Shown: positions 13,293-24,243 of the stretch, in pieces
How the letters are laid out: the number at the start of each line of letters is the position of its first letter
Numbering within the stretch: the stretch's first letter is position 1
Assembly: GCA_014843695.1 (NCBI GenBank)
Contig: CM026390.1
Location: 17,524,942 to 17,588,941 of the forward strand
Reading direction: 5' to 3'
Source: Archivesica marissinica
Taxonomy: Eukaryota > Mollusca > Bivalvia > Venerida > Vesicomyidae
DNA: 64,000 bases
Made by a program: the position numbers and the translations under genes
The notes under the pieces: generated by a model
Told to the model about the DNA's origin: nothing
Databases searched by the model: none
The model's input: only the letters and a program-made list of their open reading frames with translations

Positions 13293-15888
13293 GGTTGTAT
13301 CTCACTTTCCCAACATTTTGATTTTTGGTCTGTCTAGACTCTCACTTTCCCAACATTCAACTTTCACACCTTTGCCTTACCTGTGTGGAAAGTATACTGC
13401 TGGGCATAAAGTTGCGTTACACACATGTTTAATATTAATATATTACTTTCACCAAGTGATCAGTATATATCTGATACTTGATGATAGTTGATGATTGAAT
13501 ACTTGATTAATTAATAGTGTCAATAGTTTCAATTACAATTAGTGTTAATTACAGATATGTGATTACAGTGATTACAGTGACTATATTTCACATTACTTGG
13601 TTAATTGATTACAATTAGGTTTAACTACATGCAAGTGATTACAGTGAATACATTTCACATTACTGGATTAATTAATTACAATAAATGTGTGTACCATAAT
13701 TACATGTAATTGTAACTCTACTGTGAAAGTGTATATATATTCCACCAAATATGTTGAACTGTACACTTGCATCATGGCAAACGCTCAAGTCGGAGTACGG
13801 TTTATAGAGAACAGTCGGGGATCTCAGACGCTGGTACACAATGAGTACATGTTCAGTTTGAAGACAAGAAGAGGCGACCGCAGCTACTGGAACTGTGTGA
13901 ACCGGGATTGTACAGCGAAGATCAACACACAGAATGGGATTCCAACTAAGATCATGGTGAATCACAACCATCCACAGGACCCTCTCGGAGTTACAGCGAA
14001 ACAACTGATGAGCAACGTTCGGAAACGAGTGCGAGAGACCATTGAGCCGATACCTGCCATATACGACGATATGTTAGCCAATCTCCGAACACCAGAATGG
14101 GATGCGGATACAGAGACTGTCGCCATCAAGTTACCGACATTCTATTCGGCTCGTCCTGCTTTGTACAGGTAAATAATAAGATTTTTTTTATGAAAATGCA
14201 TATATAATTTAAGCGGTCTGTTTTTAGTCTGTTACTCTGTATTTACAAAACAATCTTATGTACAGTGAATAATATCCCATATATTTTATTCCATTTCAGA
14301 CAAAGGGCGAAACTACAACCTACGTTACCTAAGGTTCGACAAGACGTGACGTTGGATGGAAAATGGACAGAGACAACGGCGGGCGATAAGTTCCTACTCG
14401 CGGATGATGGGGAAGAAAACCGCATCCTCGTGTTTGCTACGTTGGAGAACTTAATGGAACTCTCGAGAGCTGACATTTGGTATGTCGATGGGACGTTCTA
14501 CTCCAGTCCATCATACTTCTACCAGGTGTACACAATCCATGGTATGGTTGATGGGTACATGTGTACTCTTATATATGCGCTGCTACCGAACAAACGTGAG
14601 ACCACCTACAGACGGCTGTTTGAACTTGTCCAGGGCGCTGGTGACCGACACAACATCGAACTCAAACCAGGAACTGTTATGATGGACTTCGAAGTTGCAG
14701 CGAAACGTGCCGTTATCGCTGTCTATCCGGATGTCACAGTGAGGGGGTGTTTCTTCCATTATTCACAGTGCATCTGGAGGAAGGTTCAGTCATGTGGACT
14801 TGTGACAACCTTCAAAGACAACGACGACTTCAGAATGTTGGTGCGCCGTGCTAGTGTCCTGCCTCTTGTGCCGATCGGACTGGTTGAAGACGTGTGGTTC
14901 CATGCCCTAGAAAACAACGACAACGACACAGCATCCGTAGTCACGTTCAAGGACTACGTAACGGAGCATTGGGTGGAAGGCGGCGACAAGGCGATGTGGA
15001 ACCACTTTGACAATCCAGGACCACGAACCACAAACCACGTCGAAGGATGGCACAACAAGGTCAATGGTCTGTTGACCCATTCCCATCCAAACATCTACAC
15101 TCTGGTAGAATTGTTCCAGAAGGAGCAGGCCGTGAATGAAATCCGTCTACTCCAGCATGCGAATGGTGGGAAACGCCGTCCGAAGAAGATGAAGTACCGC
15201 GTCATTGAAGACCGCCTGGTACAGCTGAAGCAGCGGCTTCTGAATACGGAGCTGGAAGTGACAGAGTACGCCGATGCAGCATCGTATTTGATTAAATTAG
15301 GACAATAGACAGTAATATCATTCTATCAAATGTGCTAATAGTTTACAGTGATATTGATCAGGAGTTGTTATTCATGTTATTGATCAGGATCTACAATTTT
15401 CATTAAAGCTTGTTGTTTCATATCAAATGTGCTAATAGTTGACACTAATATTAATCAGTTATTGATCAGGAGCTACAATCTTCAGTGATATTAATCAGGA
15501 GTTGTTATTGGTTATCTACTTCTGACTGATCAGGTTCTACACATTACATGCATATAATAAGTAAAATTCACATGATTGTAAAGCTTGTTGTTTCATAAAA
15601 AAGCTTTACCTTTGTCATCATTAACACTTCTAAATGACTTCTGGATACAATAAATATATATGTTTAGATGATTTAATAGCTAATAAAGTCTTGTTTATAC
15701 ACATGTTTGTTTCACTTTTATCCAAAATGTGGTTCGCGTAACTTTTCGCTGTGCAGAATACCAATTTTGACCAATTATCACCAATTAAGTCCATTGTTAA
15801 ACCTAACAATGGTGTCTCACTTTCCCAACATACCAAAACCCCAACTTTCTACCTGAAAACCAGAATGTTGGGAAAGTGAGAACACCCC
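13293..15888 (+). mobile_element. MULE DNA transposon, 2.6 kb, apparently complete
   Basis: The ends are inverted repeats of about 36 bp that start GG and share CTCACTTTCCCAACATT. They are flanked by the 8-bp direct repeat CATTTCTC (13285-13292 and 15889-15896). Length, target-site size and transposase class all fit a Mutator-like element. The terminal motif also occurs a second time inside each end: a forward copy near 13340, and a forward copy near 15811 that makes the right end a 72-bp inverted repeat. Tandem subterminal repeats lie at 13490-13700 (GATTACAGTGA-rich) and 15310-15540 (TTGATCAGGA-rich). The single gene inside is uninterrupted. Confidence 0.88.
13774..15308 (+). CDS. MULE transposase with N-terminal FLYWCH zinc finger, two exons
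   Basis: Exons are 13774-14168 and 14300-15308; the 131-bp intron (14169-14299) has GTAAAT and TTTCAG ends and joins in frame to give 467 residues. The ATG has a good context (ATCATGG). Residues about 8-67 form a FLYWCH zinc finger, with C41, C46 and the HNH pair at 64-66, expected to bind DNA at the element's ends. The catalytic region follows: first Asp in WYVDGTF (about D195), second in MMDFEVAAKRA (about D261), the MULE-type GCFFH motif at 281-285, and the Glu in TTNHVEGWHNKVN (about E380). This is the DDE layout of MULE transposases, which cut and paste DNA in the nucleus. No stop or frameshift is present, so it may be active or recently active. Confidence 0.9.
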
Positions 15889-16138
15889 CATTTCTCAATG
15901 TCATATCTGAAGTAATTGAATTGCAATGTCTTAATTGAAAATGTTCATTCAAATAATTCGGTACAAGATTGTTCATAATTTTGTACATTGTTACTGCTTT
16001 TTGAAAAATAATCCGTTGGTCAAAAGTCATTATATTAATTTCAGACATTGATTCACGCAAAGAAATATAATCTTGGCAAAGAACGATGGGACACATTTGA
16101 AAGGTACATAACACTTATATTCAGTGGACCATTAAAAC

Positions 16139-16195
16139 GCTCGCCCATACGGTTCGCCGGAGGCGAGGGTCAATAAGCTCAATCATCATCACCCA
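16139..16195 (-). repeat. Fragment of the long-form SINE-1 tail
   Basis: The stretch from ACGCTCGCCCATA through GGAGGCGAGGGT to CAATCATCATCACC matches the end of the SINE-1 copy at 24859-24912 and nothing else of that copy. It is a 3' tail fragment or an independent short repeat. Strand orientation is uncertain. Confidence 0.55.
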
Positions 16196-16329
16196 TTAAA
16201 ACATCAATCGGAAAAGGAAAAAGTGTCATACCTATTACTATGGGATGGGTAGGTGATAAAGGAAGGGAACTATAGCATGCATGGACAGACATATCGGCAG
16301 ACGGGCACGTTCTACAAACTATTTAGAAG

Positions 16330-16798
16330 CCATGTTCAACCAAAACTTAACTCGGTTTTTGACCGGTATAAATTTTACAATGAAATGCAAGGGACAGAAT
16401 CAATAGATGTAATTGTTACTAGATTATGAATTAAATCCAGAGATTGTGAATTTAAGGACACATACGAAATGATAAGAGACAGAGTTGTCTTTGGAATAAA
16501 CTCCGAGAAATGTCGAGAAGAATTAATAAACGACAATGGATAAGGCCTTACAAATTGTTGAACACTTTGAATATTGTCAGATGCAAATGAAATCGATGAC
16601 ATAATCTGAAAATGTGGACTTTGTACGCACACGATATCAATCAAATAAATCAAAGTCTTATACAGGCGCTACATCAACAGGAGGGCAAGGCCGAATCAGT
16701 ATCAATCATACGGAGGCAATACATCGAAAGAAGGGGCGATTCCACGGCAGAAACCTCGATATGACAGTCGTAAATCAAATTGTGGAAAATGTGGCTAT
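16330..16798 (+). pseudogene. Gag remnant of a Gypsy-like LTR retrotransposon
   Basis: The plus strand, with several stops, reads as a retrotransposon gag: an FDRYKFYNEMQGTESID segment, a DTYEMIRDRVVFGINSEKCRE segment, and just before 16799 the start of a CCHC zinc knuckle (CGKCGY). This motif order is typical of invertebrate Gypsy-type Gag, the structural protein that packages element RNA. The copy is broken by stops and cut off inside the zinc knuckle by the hAT element at 16801. No LTR, protease or polymerase was found nearby. Confidence 0.65.
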
Positions 16799-16939
16799 AC
16801 TAGGGATGGCAACGAATAGCGATTTGGGTATTCGAATATTCGGTCGGAAGGTTTTCGAATAGTCGGGTATTTTTACAGTATTCGAATATTTTGAAGGGGA
16901 AAAAATATATTTGCAAAATTTAAATAAACTGTCATAACA

Positions 16940-17720
16940 TCAGATACGTCGTAGTTTTCCTAATGCAAAATGGTTAAAACTAGCGGTAAAACAAAAACTA
17001 CATGATTTATATTTAAATAATTGGTACACCATGGTAGTCAACTCTAGTAATAGTACGTTTTATCCAGTGTTTAAAAGATATTTTGGAATTGAACCTTACT
17101 TATCAAAATTACAAAACTCCACACTGTATAACCTAATTAAATTTAGAACAAGAAACCATCGATTACCAATAGAAACAGGAAACTGGTCAAGAACACCAAT
17201 AAATGAAAGAACATGTAACTCTTGGGGATGAATTTCACTATTTGTTTGAATGTGAACAATTTACAAATGAAAGAAGACAATATATTAATCCGATGTATTT
17301 TCGACGCCCAAATATGTTTAAATTAGAGAAATTAATTTGCACCAAAAATAGTTCAGAATTTCAGAAATTATGTAAGTTTATTATGATAATAATGTCACAT
17401 ACAAGAATGTAACAGGTATACTCTTTTTCCAAATTTGTGATATTTGTGTCTATAACTAAAAATACTATTGGAAATATTTATTCACTTTGACAATTGATAT
17501 ATTCTGTTTTGTGCTTTTGCTTTGTAGCCTCGTTTGTATGTCTTGTTTATTGTAAATACCTCATATTTGCATGTTCTGTACATGTATTGAGTGATATAAA
17601 AGAGATGTTCTGTTCTGTAAATATCGGGGGTCTTTGATATGATTTTAAAATTGTTTTGCCTAGAAAATACCTTTGTAATATTACTGACAGTTTGCAGCAA
17701 CATTCACGCCCATATGTGTT
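16940..17720 (+). mobile_element. LINE 3' fragment inserted in the hAT element
   Basis: A nearly open frame from about 16955 to 17412 matches a LINE C-terminus: VKQKLHDLYLNNWY, IKFRTRNHRLPIETGNW, a small deletion or frameshift near 17215, then GDEFHYLFECEQF. The RTRNHRLPIE...CDEFHYLFEC pattern resembles a zinc-finger-like region downstream of the RT domain. The same motif pair appears at 53640-53860 (minus) and 38810-38870 (plus), so one LINE family is present at least three times. The rest, to about 17720, looks like its AT-rich 3' UTR. Confidence 0.75.
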
Positions 17721-17834
17721 TTAATTAACTGCTCAATATTACCCAAAAGTACTATTTAAAGTATGATTTTTTTGATAGTGTCCTAAATGTTAATGCTTAA
17801 TTTATGATATATCGTCAAAAACTAGAAATTCAAA

Positions 17835-18500
17835 ATGCCTGCTCAGTCACACGTTTGGAAATACTTGCTCTGAGAATAAGAAAACTGCTAGGTGTAATTT
17901 GTGCAAAATGGACTTAACATATTCGGGTACAACATCAAAACTGAATAACCACTTGAAAAACAAACACCCTTCGTGTTTGTGTGTTTTACGTTTATTTATC
18001 GTCGCTACCGGTTGCCCATATGATCGACGCCTCCTGAAGATATTATTCATTTTAGATTTTTGGAGGATAGTGCAGTGATACAGACAGAGCCCCATTCCAG
18101 AGTCGTCTCTGGTTCTTTTACGTGCACGGTGTAATGTACTGACACGAGACCTCGGTTTAACGTTCCATCTGAAAGACTGTTAATTTTATTATGGTCAGAC
18201 GGGGGATCGAACCTGCGATCCCTGGATTACCAGTCCAGCGTGTTACAACTGGACTACAGATCTGTCTGTGAAACACCCTTCAACGGAAAGCAGTTCATAT
18301 GACTCTAAAAAGCAAATGCCAATGACTTCATTTGTGAAAACTCCCAGGAATTTTACCGCTAGTGAGAGCGAGCGTATTACTCAGGCAATAGCGGATATGA
18401 TTGTTAGCGATTATTTGCCTCTAAGTTTCGTTGAAGGAGATTGATTTCGTCACCTAATAGAAATTGTTGCTCAGGAATTTAAAGTGCCATGCATCCCGAC
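17835..18500 (+). pseudogene. hAT transposase N-terminus with BED zinc finger, broken
   Basis: Starting at MPAQSHVWKY (17835), and after a frameshift, the sequence reads CNLCKMDLTYSGTTSKLNNH and then LKNKHP, a BED-type zinc finger (C-x2-C ... H-x4-H). BED fingers bind the element's own ends in hAT transposases. The frame is cut by a SINE at 17973-18270 and resumes at 18271 with STESSSYDSKKQMPMTSFVK, then RITQAIADMIVSDYLPLSFVE, which is typical of the start of the hAT catalytic region, before a TGA. The catalytic core and dimerisation domain are missing. Frameshift, stop and SINE make it non-functional. Confidence 0.75.
17973..18270 (-). mobile_element. SINE-1 (tRNA-Thr-derived), full length with 11-bp TSD
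   Basis: The minus strand starts with a tRNA-like head: A box (GTAGTCCAGTTGTAACACG), anticodon loop CTGGTAA with anticodon GGT (Thr), and B box GGTTCGATCCC. A body of about 220 bp follows and ends in a TCGTCGCTACCGGTTGCCC-type region (written on the plus strand). The direct repeat AAACACCCTTC flanks it (17962-17972 and 18271-18281). The insertion splits the hAT BED-finger frame. Transcription would be by Pol III from the internal A and B boxes. Confidence 0.9.
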
Positions 18501-18544
18501 CGAATATTCGAATACCAAAATCGCTATTCGTTGCCATCCCTAGT

Positions 18545-19159
18545 GAAAACCGATAGCTGATTGGATTATTAATTAGTTTAATTAGGCAATTAATATGCTT
18601 AGTATCGGATTACCCAATAGGCATTGTCTAGGAGCATCCATTTCTCCAGGGCCCAGCCAAATGAACCGAAGATTTGCTATAGCAAACATAGACAGGTTAT
18701 CGAAACGGATAATGTTACCAACCTCAACGACAAGTTTAAACTCCCAACCCGTAAAATCAATACTCTAGATCTATTTCTTACATACAATGTATAACCATTC
18801 TTTAGTAAATCAAGTCAATACTCAACAGCATCAGTGATCAAAATGTAGTAGATATAAAAGTCAATACATCCGCAAGGATACGTTATCTGATCTGGATCTA
18901 TTTTGTTTGCACATTCCGTCCAATTTATTCGGCATCATCTGTTCCGAAAGCGAGATTGGCAGCAGTGAAGTCCTCGACTCATGTTCCTGCTGTGAGTTGT
19001 GTCTATGTCACGACGTGCTGGTAGTGGAGGAGAGACCTGTGTTCTAGCTTCACCCATATCCATTGCCATTTACATTATTTATATTTCACGCATTGGTAAT
19101 GATGAAACTACCTCATACATATATTATGCCCTTTTATGTAAAATACATAGACTGATTAG
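18545..19159. other. No recognisable feature
   Basis: AT-rich sequence between the hAT remnant and the next LINE fragment. Short open frames only; no motif, splice-bounded exon or repeat unit recognised. Confidence 0.5.
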
Positions 19160-19800
19160 AACAACATGCTACACGATTCATCACCGGCGACTACGAGAAT
19201 AGAGAAGGATGCGATATCAATATGTTGAATGATCTGAAACGCCCGTAACTACAGGACCGACGGAAGATGAACCGTATTATCTTCTTTTACAGGGTGATCG
19301 AGGGGCTGGTGTCAGGTTCCCCCTGCCAAGATTATTACACCAGAAAGGTGTACACCTACACGTCGTACTAATCCTAAGCAATATAAAGGCTGTGTTATCA
19401 AGACTATTCTAGATAGGCCCCCTAACTATTGATTGTGAACAATAATTCAAAGTATTACATACTTGAGCAGGTTATAATTGACAAATATAAAAAAGCTCGC
19501 ACTTCCCAAAAACTATAAGAGACTGGGAAAAACTTGAACATAGCATACTGTGCGCCAAATCACACGAGAGCTTCAGCAAAATCATTATAATCTCTCTTTG
19601 ACTGCATACACATATTATCTAGTGAAACATCCCCACATATAGTATAATAGTTCTGTTTTTGTATTCGCAAATGTCGTATTCTTACTGTATTTATATAATA
19701 TGAAATAGAAACAACCTATCAACGTGGAAATGCAATATCAATTACTGAACTAGACATAGTAGGAGGCTTATGACTACATCCACGCGAGGGGGTTGATAGA
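19160..19800 (+). mobile_element. Degraded LINE C-terminus and 3' end
   Basis: Interrupted plus-strand frames read HATRFITGDYENREGCDINM, LNDLKRP..LQDRRKMNRIIF and FYRVIEGLVSG, the usual segment upstream of the PRT..WN.LP motif in jockey/CR1-like LINEs. Near the end are a CACGCGAGGGGGTTGATAG hairpin-like terminus and a short GATA tail (about 19795-19808). It is the same family as 472-880 and 39920-44110. Confidence 0.7.
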
Positions 19801-19809
19801 TAGATAGAA

Positions 19810-20915
19810 TGATGACAACGACTGTGCTTAGACTAAGAAGGTCATTTAGTTTAAACATATTTATTTTCTGTCAATACATGATTATTTACAACAACTACTA
19901 TAAGGAATTGGACAGAAAACTGTATAGCTTATGATTGTCCTCTCCTTTCTAAATAATATACACAAACATTTCATGGCATAATAGTTTACAATTTCATAAA
20001 TCAATGATTTTTCTTTAGGGAAAATGTAATGAAAAGGTCATTTGACAGAATTGCTTCTAAATTAAAGGCGTTGTGTCAAGATTTTGTGTAAAGCTCGTCA
20101 CAAATAAAATGTCTGTAAGTTGTGATCAATCGGATGTGTTGAACAAGTTCAAGCGGTGACATCGTGTAAATCATATTAACTGTGAGAATGATCGATCAAT
20201 AAACAAATATATCCTAGTATTGCAGATAATTGATTTGTAAGTTTCATGTTCATTTTTATGTATATTTTGTGCATACATGTCTCGTACGTGTTATATATAG
20301 GCGGTCAGGTTTACCCCGTATTATTTCAAGAACGATAAAGACATAAGAGGTTATGTTTCTGATATGTACACACTACCTGGATTAACTCCTCACTACGTGC
20401 ACGTCGTGGTCGCGAAACATCTCGCAACAGCAGCGTAGGATTCCGGGATCTGTTTGTTGTCGAATTGCAACATGGAACACACGCTCCAGCGTCGCTGTTC
20501 TACAAAAGTGGCGGATGTATGGGCCGACCCTAGAGTGACATAGACGACCCAGATGTCTGACTGCCGGATCCGTTTATATGCTGCTGGATCACCAACCGTG
20601 ATGAGTGTAACCCTAACACGAATCCGTTCGAAAGTTGTTACATAAATGGATTTTCAACCTAGTTGAGAAAGAAGATTGTTATTATTGTGTGCTTTTTTAT
20701 GTAAAACTATATAAAACACGTAAATAAACGAAACATTATGGTGTCACCCCAAAAAAAGAGAAAGAAGATGCCGCCGACATATGACAACTAATCAATTTAG
20801 AACCCAGCGCTCTGATAGTATAAGCATCATAGCATATTTAGTGGTCCACATGCCTCGGCGGTGGCGACTGTAAAACAAGCTACACTATTAGATTATATGT
20901 GTACACAGTTTGTGT
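19810..20915. other. Mostly featureless; a GC-richer patch at 20390-20640
   Basis: Most of this stretch is AT-rich with nothing recognisable. At about 20400-20640 GC rises, and the minus strand is open for about 90 codons without an ATG (includes YKRIRQSDIWVVYVTLGS), ending at a TAG. It might be an exon or an old element; I cannot support a gene. The 3' UTR of the minus-strand gene at 20916-24371 must lie in this interval, but no clear AATAAA was seen close to its stop. Confidence 0.35.
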
Positions 20916-23900
20916 TTAAGACATTGTGTAAGGGATGCCAACAGCCGCCCCACTAACGGCCACGAAATGGTTAGCTGTAGCGTACGCGCCACATCCACCG
21001 AAGTGCAATTCGAAGAATGCGAGGAACTTGTCTGGTACACGATCGCCCGCCACAATTGTCGAAGAATCAAACCAATATTTTGAAATTGCAGAAGAGTGCC
21101 CTTTACCGGTTACAGGTACTTTGTTATGGTTAAAAAGGAATGCAAAGTATCCATTTGGGTTGCCATCACAGTTCACGAAGGTGATGTCTTTGCCATTTGA
21201 TCTATACCCCTGCTTGTCTCCCTTGTGATTACGACCAGGAAGCTTTATTGGCGTGAGACCGACGAAAATGTAGGGTGTCATCATGCTGTTTACGACTCCC
21301 TGGTAGCCATTGTGTGCATTGTACTGTACGGACACGGGTCGATAGTTGTACTCAAAGATCTGCTCGATACGGGTCTCATACTGAAACCCAGTCGTCCGCC
21401 GGTGGCGTATTATTACATGACTGTTGTCGTTTGAAAGGTCATTGATGTTAACGTACATGTAAGTCTCAGGGGATATGAACGTATATCCCCCACCTTCATA
21501 TATCAAACAATAAACCGTGAAAGGCTGCATGTTGTAATACAAGGTATATACACCGCTGGAGGAAACTCCGTGTTTCACCAGGTCCATACACGATGCTGTA
21601 ACAGAGAAAAGAGCTAATATATAATGAACGAGATACATAATTGTATATTATCATTTTGTACTATAGTTTTACCGCTATTGTTTTTAACATACAGTCACAC
21701 TTGCTCGAAAGACCACTTGTATTAAGAGACGACTTGTATTAAGAGACGACTTGTATTAAGAGACGACTTGTATTAAGAGACAACTTGTATTAAGAGACCG
21801 CTTGTATTAAGAGACAACTTGTATTAAGAGACCACCTTTTCAGTTCCAGTTTGCGTTGTTAAATAACAAAATAGCCTGTTTAGAGACCATTCCTGATTAG
21901 AGACCGCTTTTTACCCTTCCATTTGGTGGTCTCTTAATACAAGTTTGACTGTAATTTACATATATTCTTAAGCACAACTGGTACAAGTATGGGTTTGCTT
22001 ATATTATGGCGAGGGTTCGATCTCAGTCCTTTGCTACTGGTTAGCACTGATTTACGATAGTACTGATATGAACCACAACAATAACAATAAACCAAACACA
22101 GATTACGTCAATATGATATTATTTCAGTGTACAATTGGTAGACTACGAGGTATTTTGTAAATACAGTCAAACCTGTGTTACTGGTTACATCCATTAAGCA
22201 GCCAACATGTATTAAGCAGCCAGTTTCCAGATTCACAGTCGGTTGTTTTATAATATATTTGACCTCTATTAAGCAGCCACATGTGCTAAGCAGCCACTTT
22301 CTCTGACTCCCTTGGCTGGCTGCTTAAGACAGGTTTGACTGTAATTCTGATTTTTATCGATATTGTTATATGAACATGCCTCACACGTGTGTCCGTGACC
22401 TTAATGTCAAGCAATTTTACTATGTCATTATTCTGCTGTGCTTAGGAGGATAAAATCATGTTTGTTATGAAGGTCTGGCGGACATTTTACAGTATGCTCA
22501 CACTTTCATCTGGAAAATGTTTGGGGTGGGGTGTGTGGGGTTTTTCATCGCCACTTAAAATATTAAATTTGGAAAATCTCTCGATATCTTTATCTGTGTG
22601 TGTGACTAAATAAAACAAACAAACAAACAAACATACATACACAATGCTCATTTGGATTACACGAACGGTGTATATGACGAACGGACACAAATGTTAGTTA
22701 TATAATTAACTTGTCTAGATGTCGATGTTCTGCTCATAATTTACTCATAGAAGTAGGTCGTCATAGAAATATTGATAGAAACCAGAGAATTTGTACGAAA
22801 TGCAATATGAATTGTATTGAAACTGAATATCACTTTTTATTAGTATGTCCATTCTATAGAGAAGTATAAGAAACAACTGTTTACCACATTATTATTGTCA
22901 TTGGCCTAACTTGAATAAGTTTAAGTCATTGTTACAATGTTCACAAAGTAGTATTATTAAAAAATTATCAAAATATATTTACCAAGCATCTGTTATTAGA
23001 GGGTAGTTGTCAATGAACACATTTACGTATGTATATTCATTATATATTTTCAAACTACGATACCCATTCATTTTAATTTTGTTTTCATGCTTTTCTCATG
23101 TATTATATTGTAATTGTATATTATGTACTGTCCGTCGTACGTATAGGCGACGAACAATTGTATTTAATGCCAATAAACTATGAATGAATGAAATGAATAT
23201 TATCTGTTGCCAGGACGGATGTCATTCTTATGTATTGTTTATATAACATTCATGCGTACATATCGCAACTTACACGGTCTATCTGCGATGTTTTTCTGTA
23301 TTGCATCCTCAATAGCATGCTTTATAACGAGTCTTAGTTCGTTAACTTCCGATTTCATCGCTTGTTTGGTCCTTTCTAATTCATCTATAACGTTACCGTG
23401 AGCATTCCGTAACTGCTTTATATCTGTATCTGTCCTCAAGCAGTTTGCCTTAATCCCGCCAATATGAATCATATTCTCTTCAAATTTGTTCGTATAACTG
23501 TCAATAGCCTCGGTGACAGTAGCAGTCAGATTGTTCAGACCGCTTCTAACATATTCTTTCTCTTTGGCGAGTCCCCGACTTAGCTGTGCGATGTCTGTGG
23601 ATCTAACACCTGATATGGGGTTGTCAACTGTGTTACCATCGACTGGTTGTTTCTTGGCGATTGTTTGGAACTTCTCAGCAAGACAAACAGCATTCACCTC
23701 TTCTATGGTATCCCATAAATCTCTTATGTTCTCTTTTATCTCCACATAATCGTGATCATACCTACATAAAATATAACGTGACTAATTATGTTGTGTCATC
23801 TTTGTTATTTACTGGAATGAGCCATTTAGATTGTTTAAAGCTTAAACTTGATTTATTGTACAATGATTGTGAAGCAAGTTCTAACAACTTATAATCACTC

Positions 23901-24188
23901 TCGTTGGCGCTGATGAAAGTTTACATGTGGTCATTCGTGTGGGAGGAAACCGGAGTACCCGGAGTACCCGGAGAAAACCCACATGTCCGATCTGGCGACC
24001 ACCGTACCATCTCACATACTTCCCGGTCCGAGGATCGAACGCGGGATTGCATTGATGATAAGCGAGCGCTCTAACAACTGCGCTAATCGGACAGCAATAG
24101 ATGGTTGGATTGTCTACATACAAATTTATAGTTTATTTTCATAAGAGTTAAATTGAATGTTTTTTATTGCAACATTTACGTCTTGGGG

Positions 24189-24243
<55 letters not shown>

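Larger units (their letters stand above)
12833..16130 (-). mobile_element. LINE 3' fragment (jockey/CR1-like) interrupted by the MULE
   Basis: The minus strand from 16114 to 15889 encodes the typical RT C-terminal segment (FQKAVTMYKIMNNLVPNYL). The frame resumes at 13284 with IPRPRCEMYKKSLEYSGPKI and WNCLPLEIK, then stops near 13103. The 3' end follows, with an AATAAA signal and a short TATC-type tail at about 12833-12865. The interruption is the MULE at 13293-15888 plus one copy of its 8-bp target duplication. Removing both leaves the frame continuous, so the LINE was still largely intact when the MULE landed. The 5' part of the LINE is absent. Confidence 0.85.
16801..18542 (+). mobile_element. 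hAT element remnant with about 48-bp TIRs
   Basis: The left end TAGGGATGGCAACGAATAGC and its continuation to GAATATTCGGTCGG (16801-16847) is matched in inverted orientation at 18496-18542 with about one mismatch. TAGGGATG-type ends and the BED finger sequence inside identify a hAT-superfamily element. Only the N-terminal part of a transposase frame is left before the right TIR, so this is an internally deleted copy. I could not find a matching 8-bp target duplication (flanks GGCTATAC and GTGAAAAC differ). A LINE and a SINE have inserted into it. Confidence 0.8.

Noticed and set aside
18175..18270. Functional tRNA-Thr genes at this and the other SINE-1 heads
   Set aside because: The heads keep A and B boxes and a GGT anticodon loop, but there is no matching 3' acceptor strand and each continues into the same SINE body.
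16793..18550. 8-bp target duplication of the hAT element
   Set aside because: The flanks GGCTATAC and GTGAAAAC do not match, so no duplication is claimed although the TIRs are clear.
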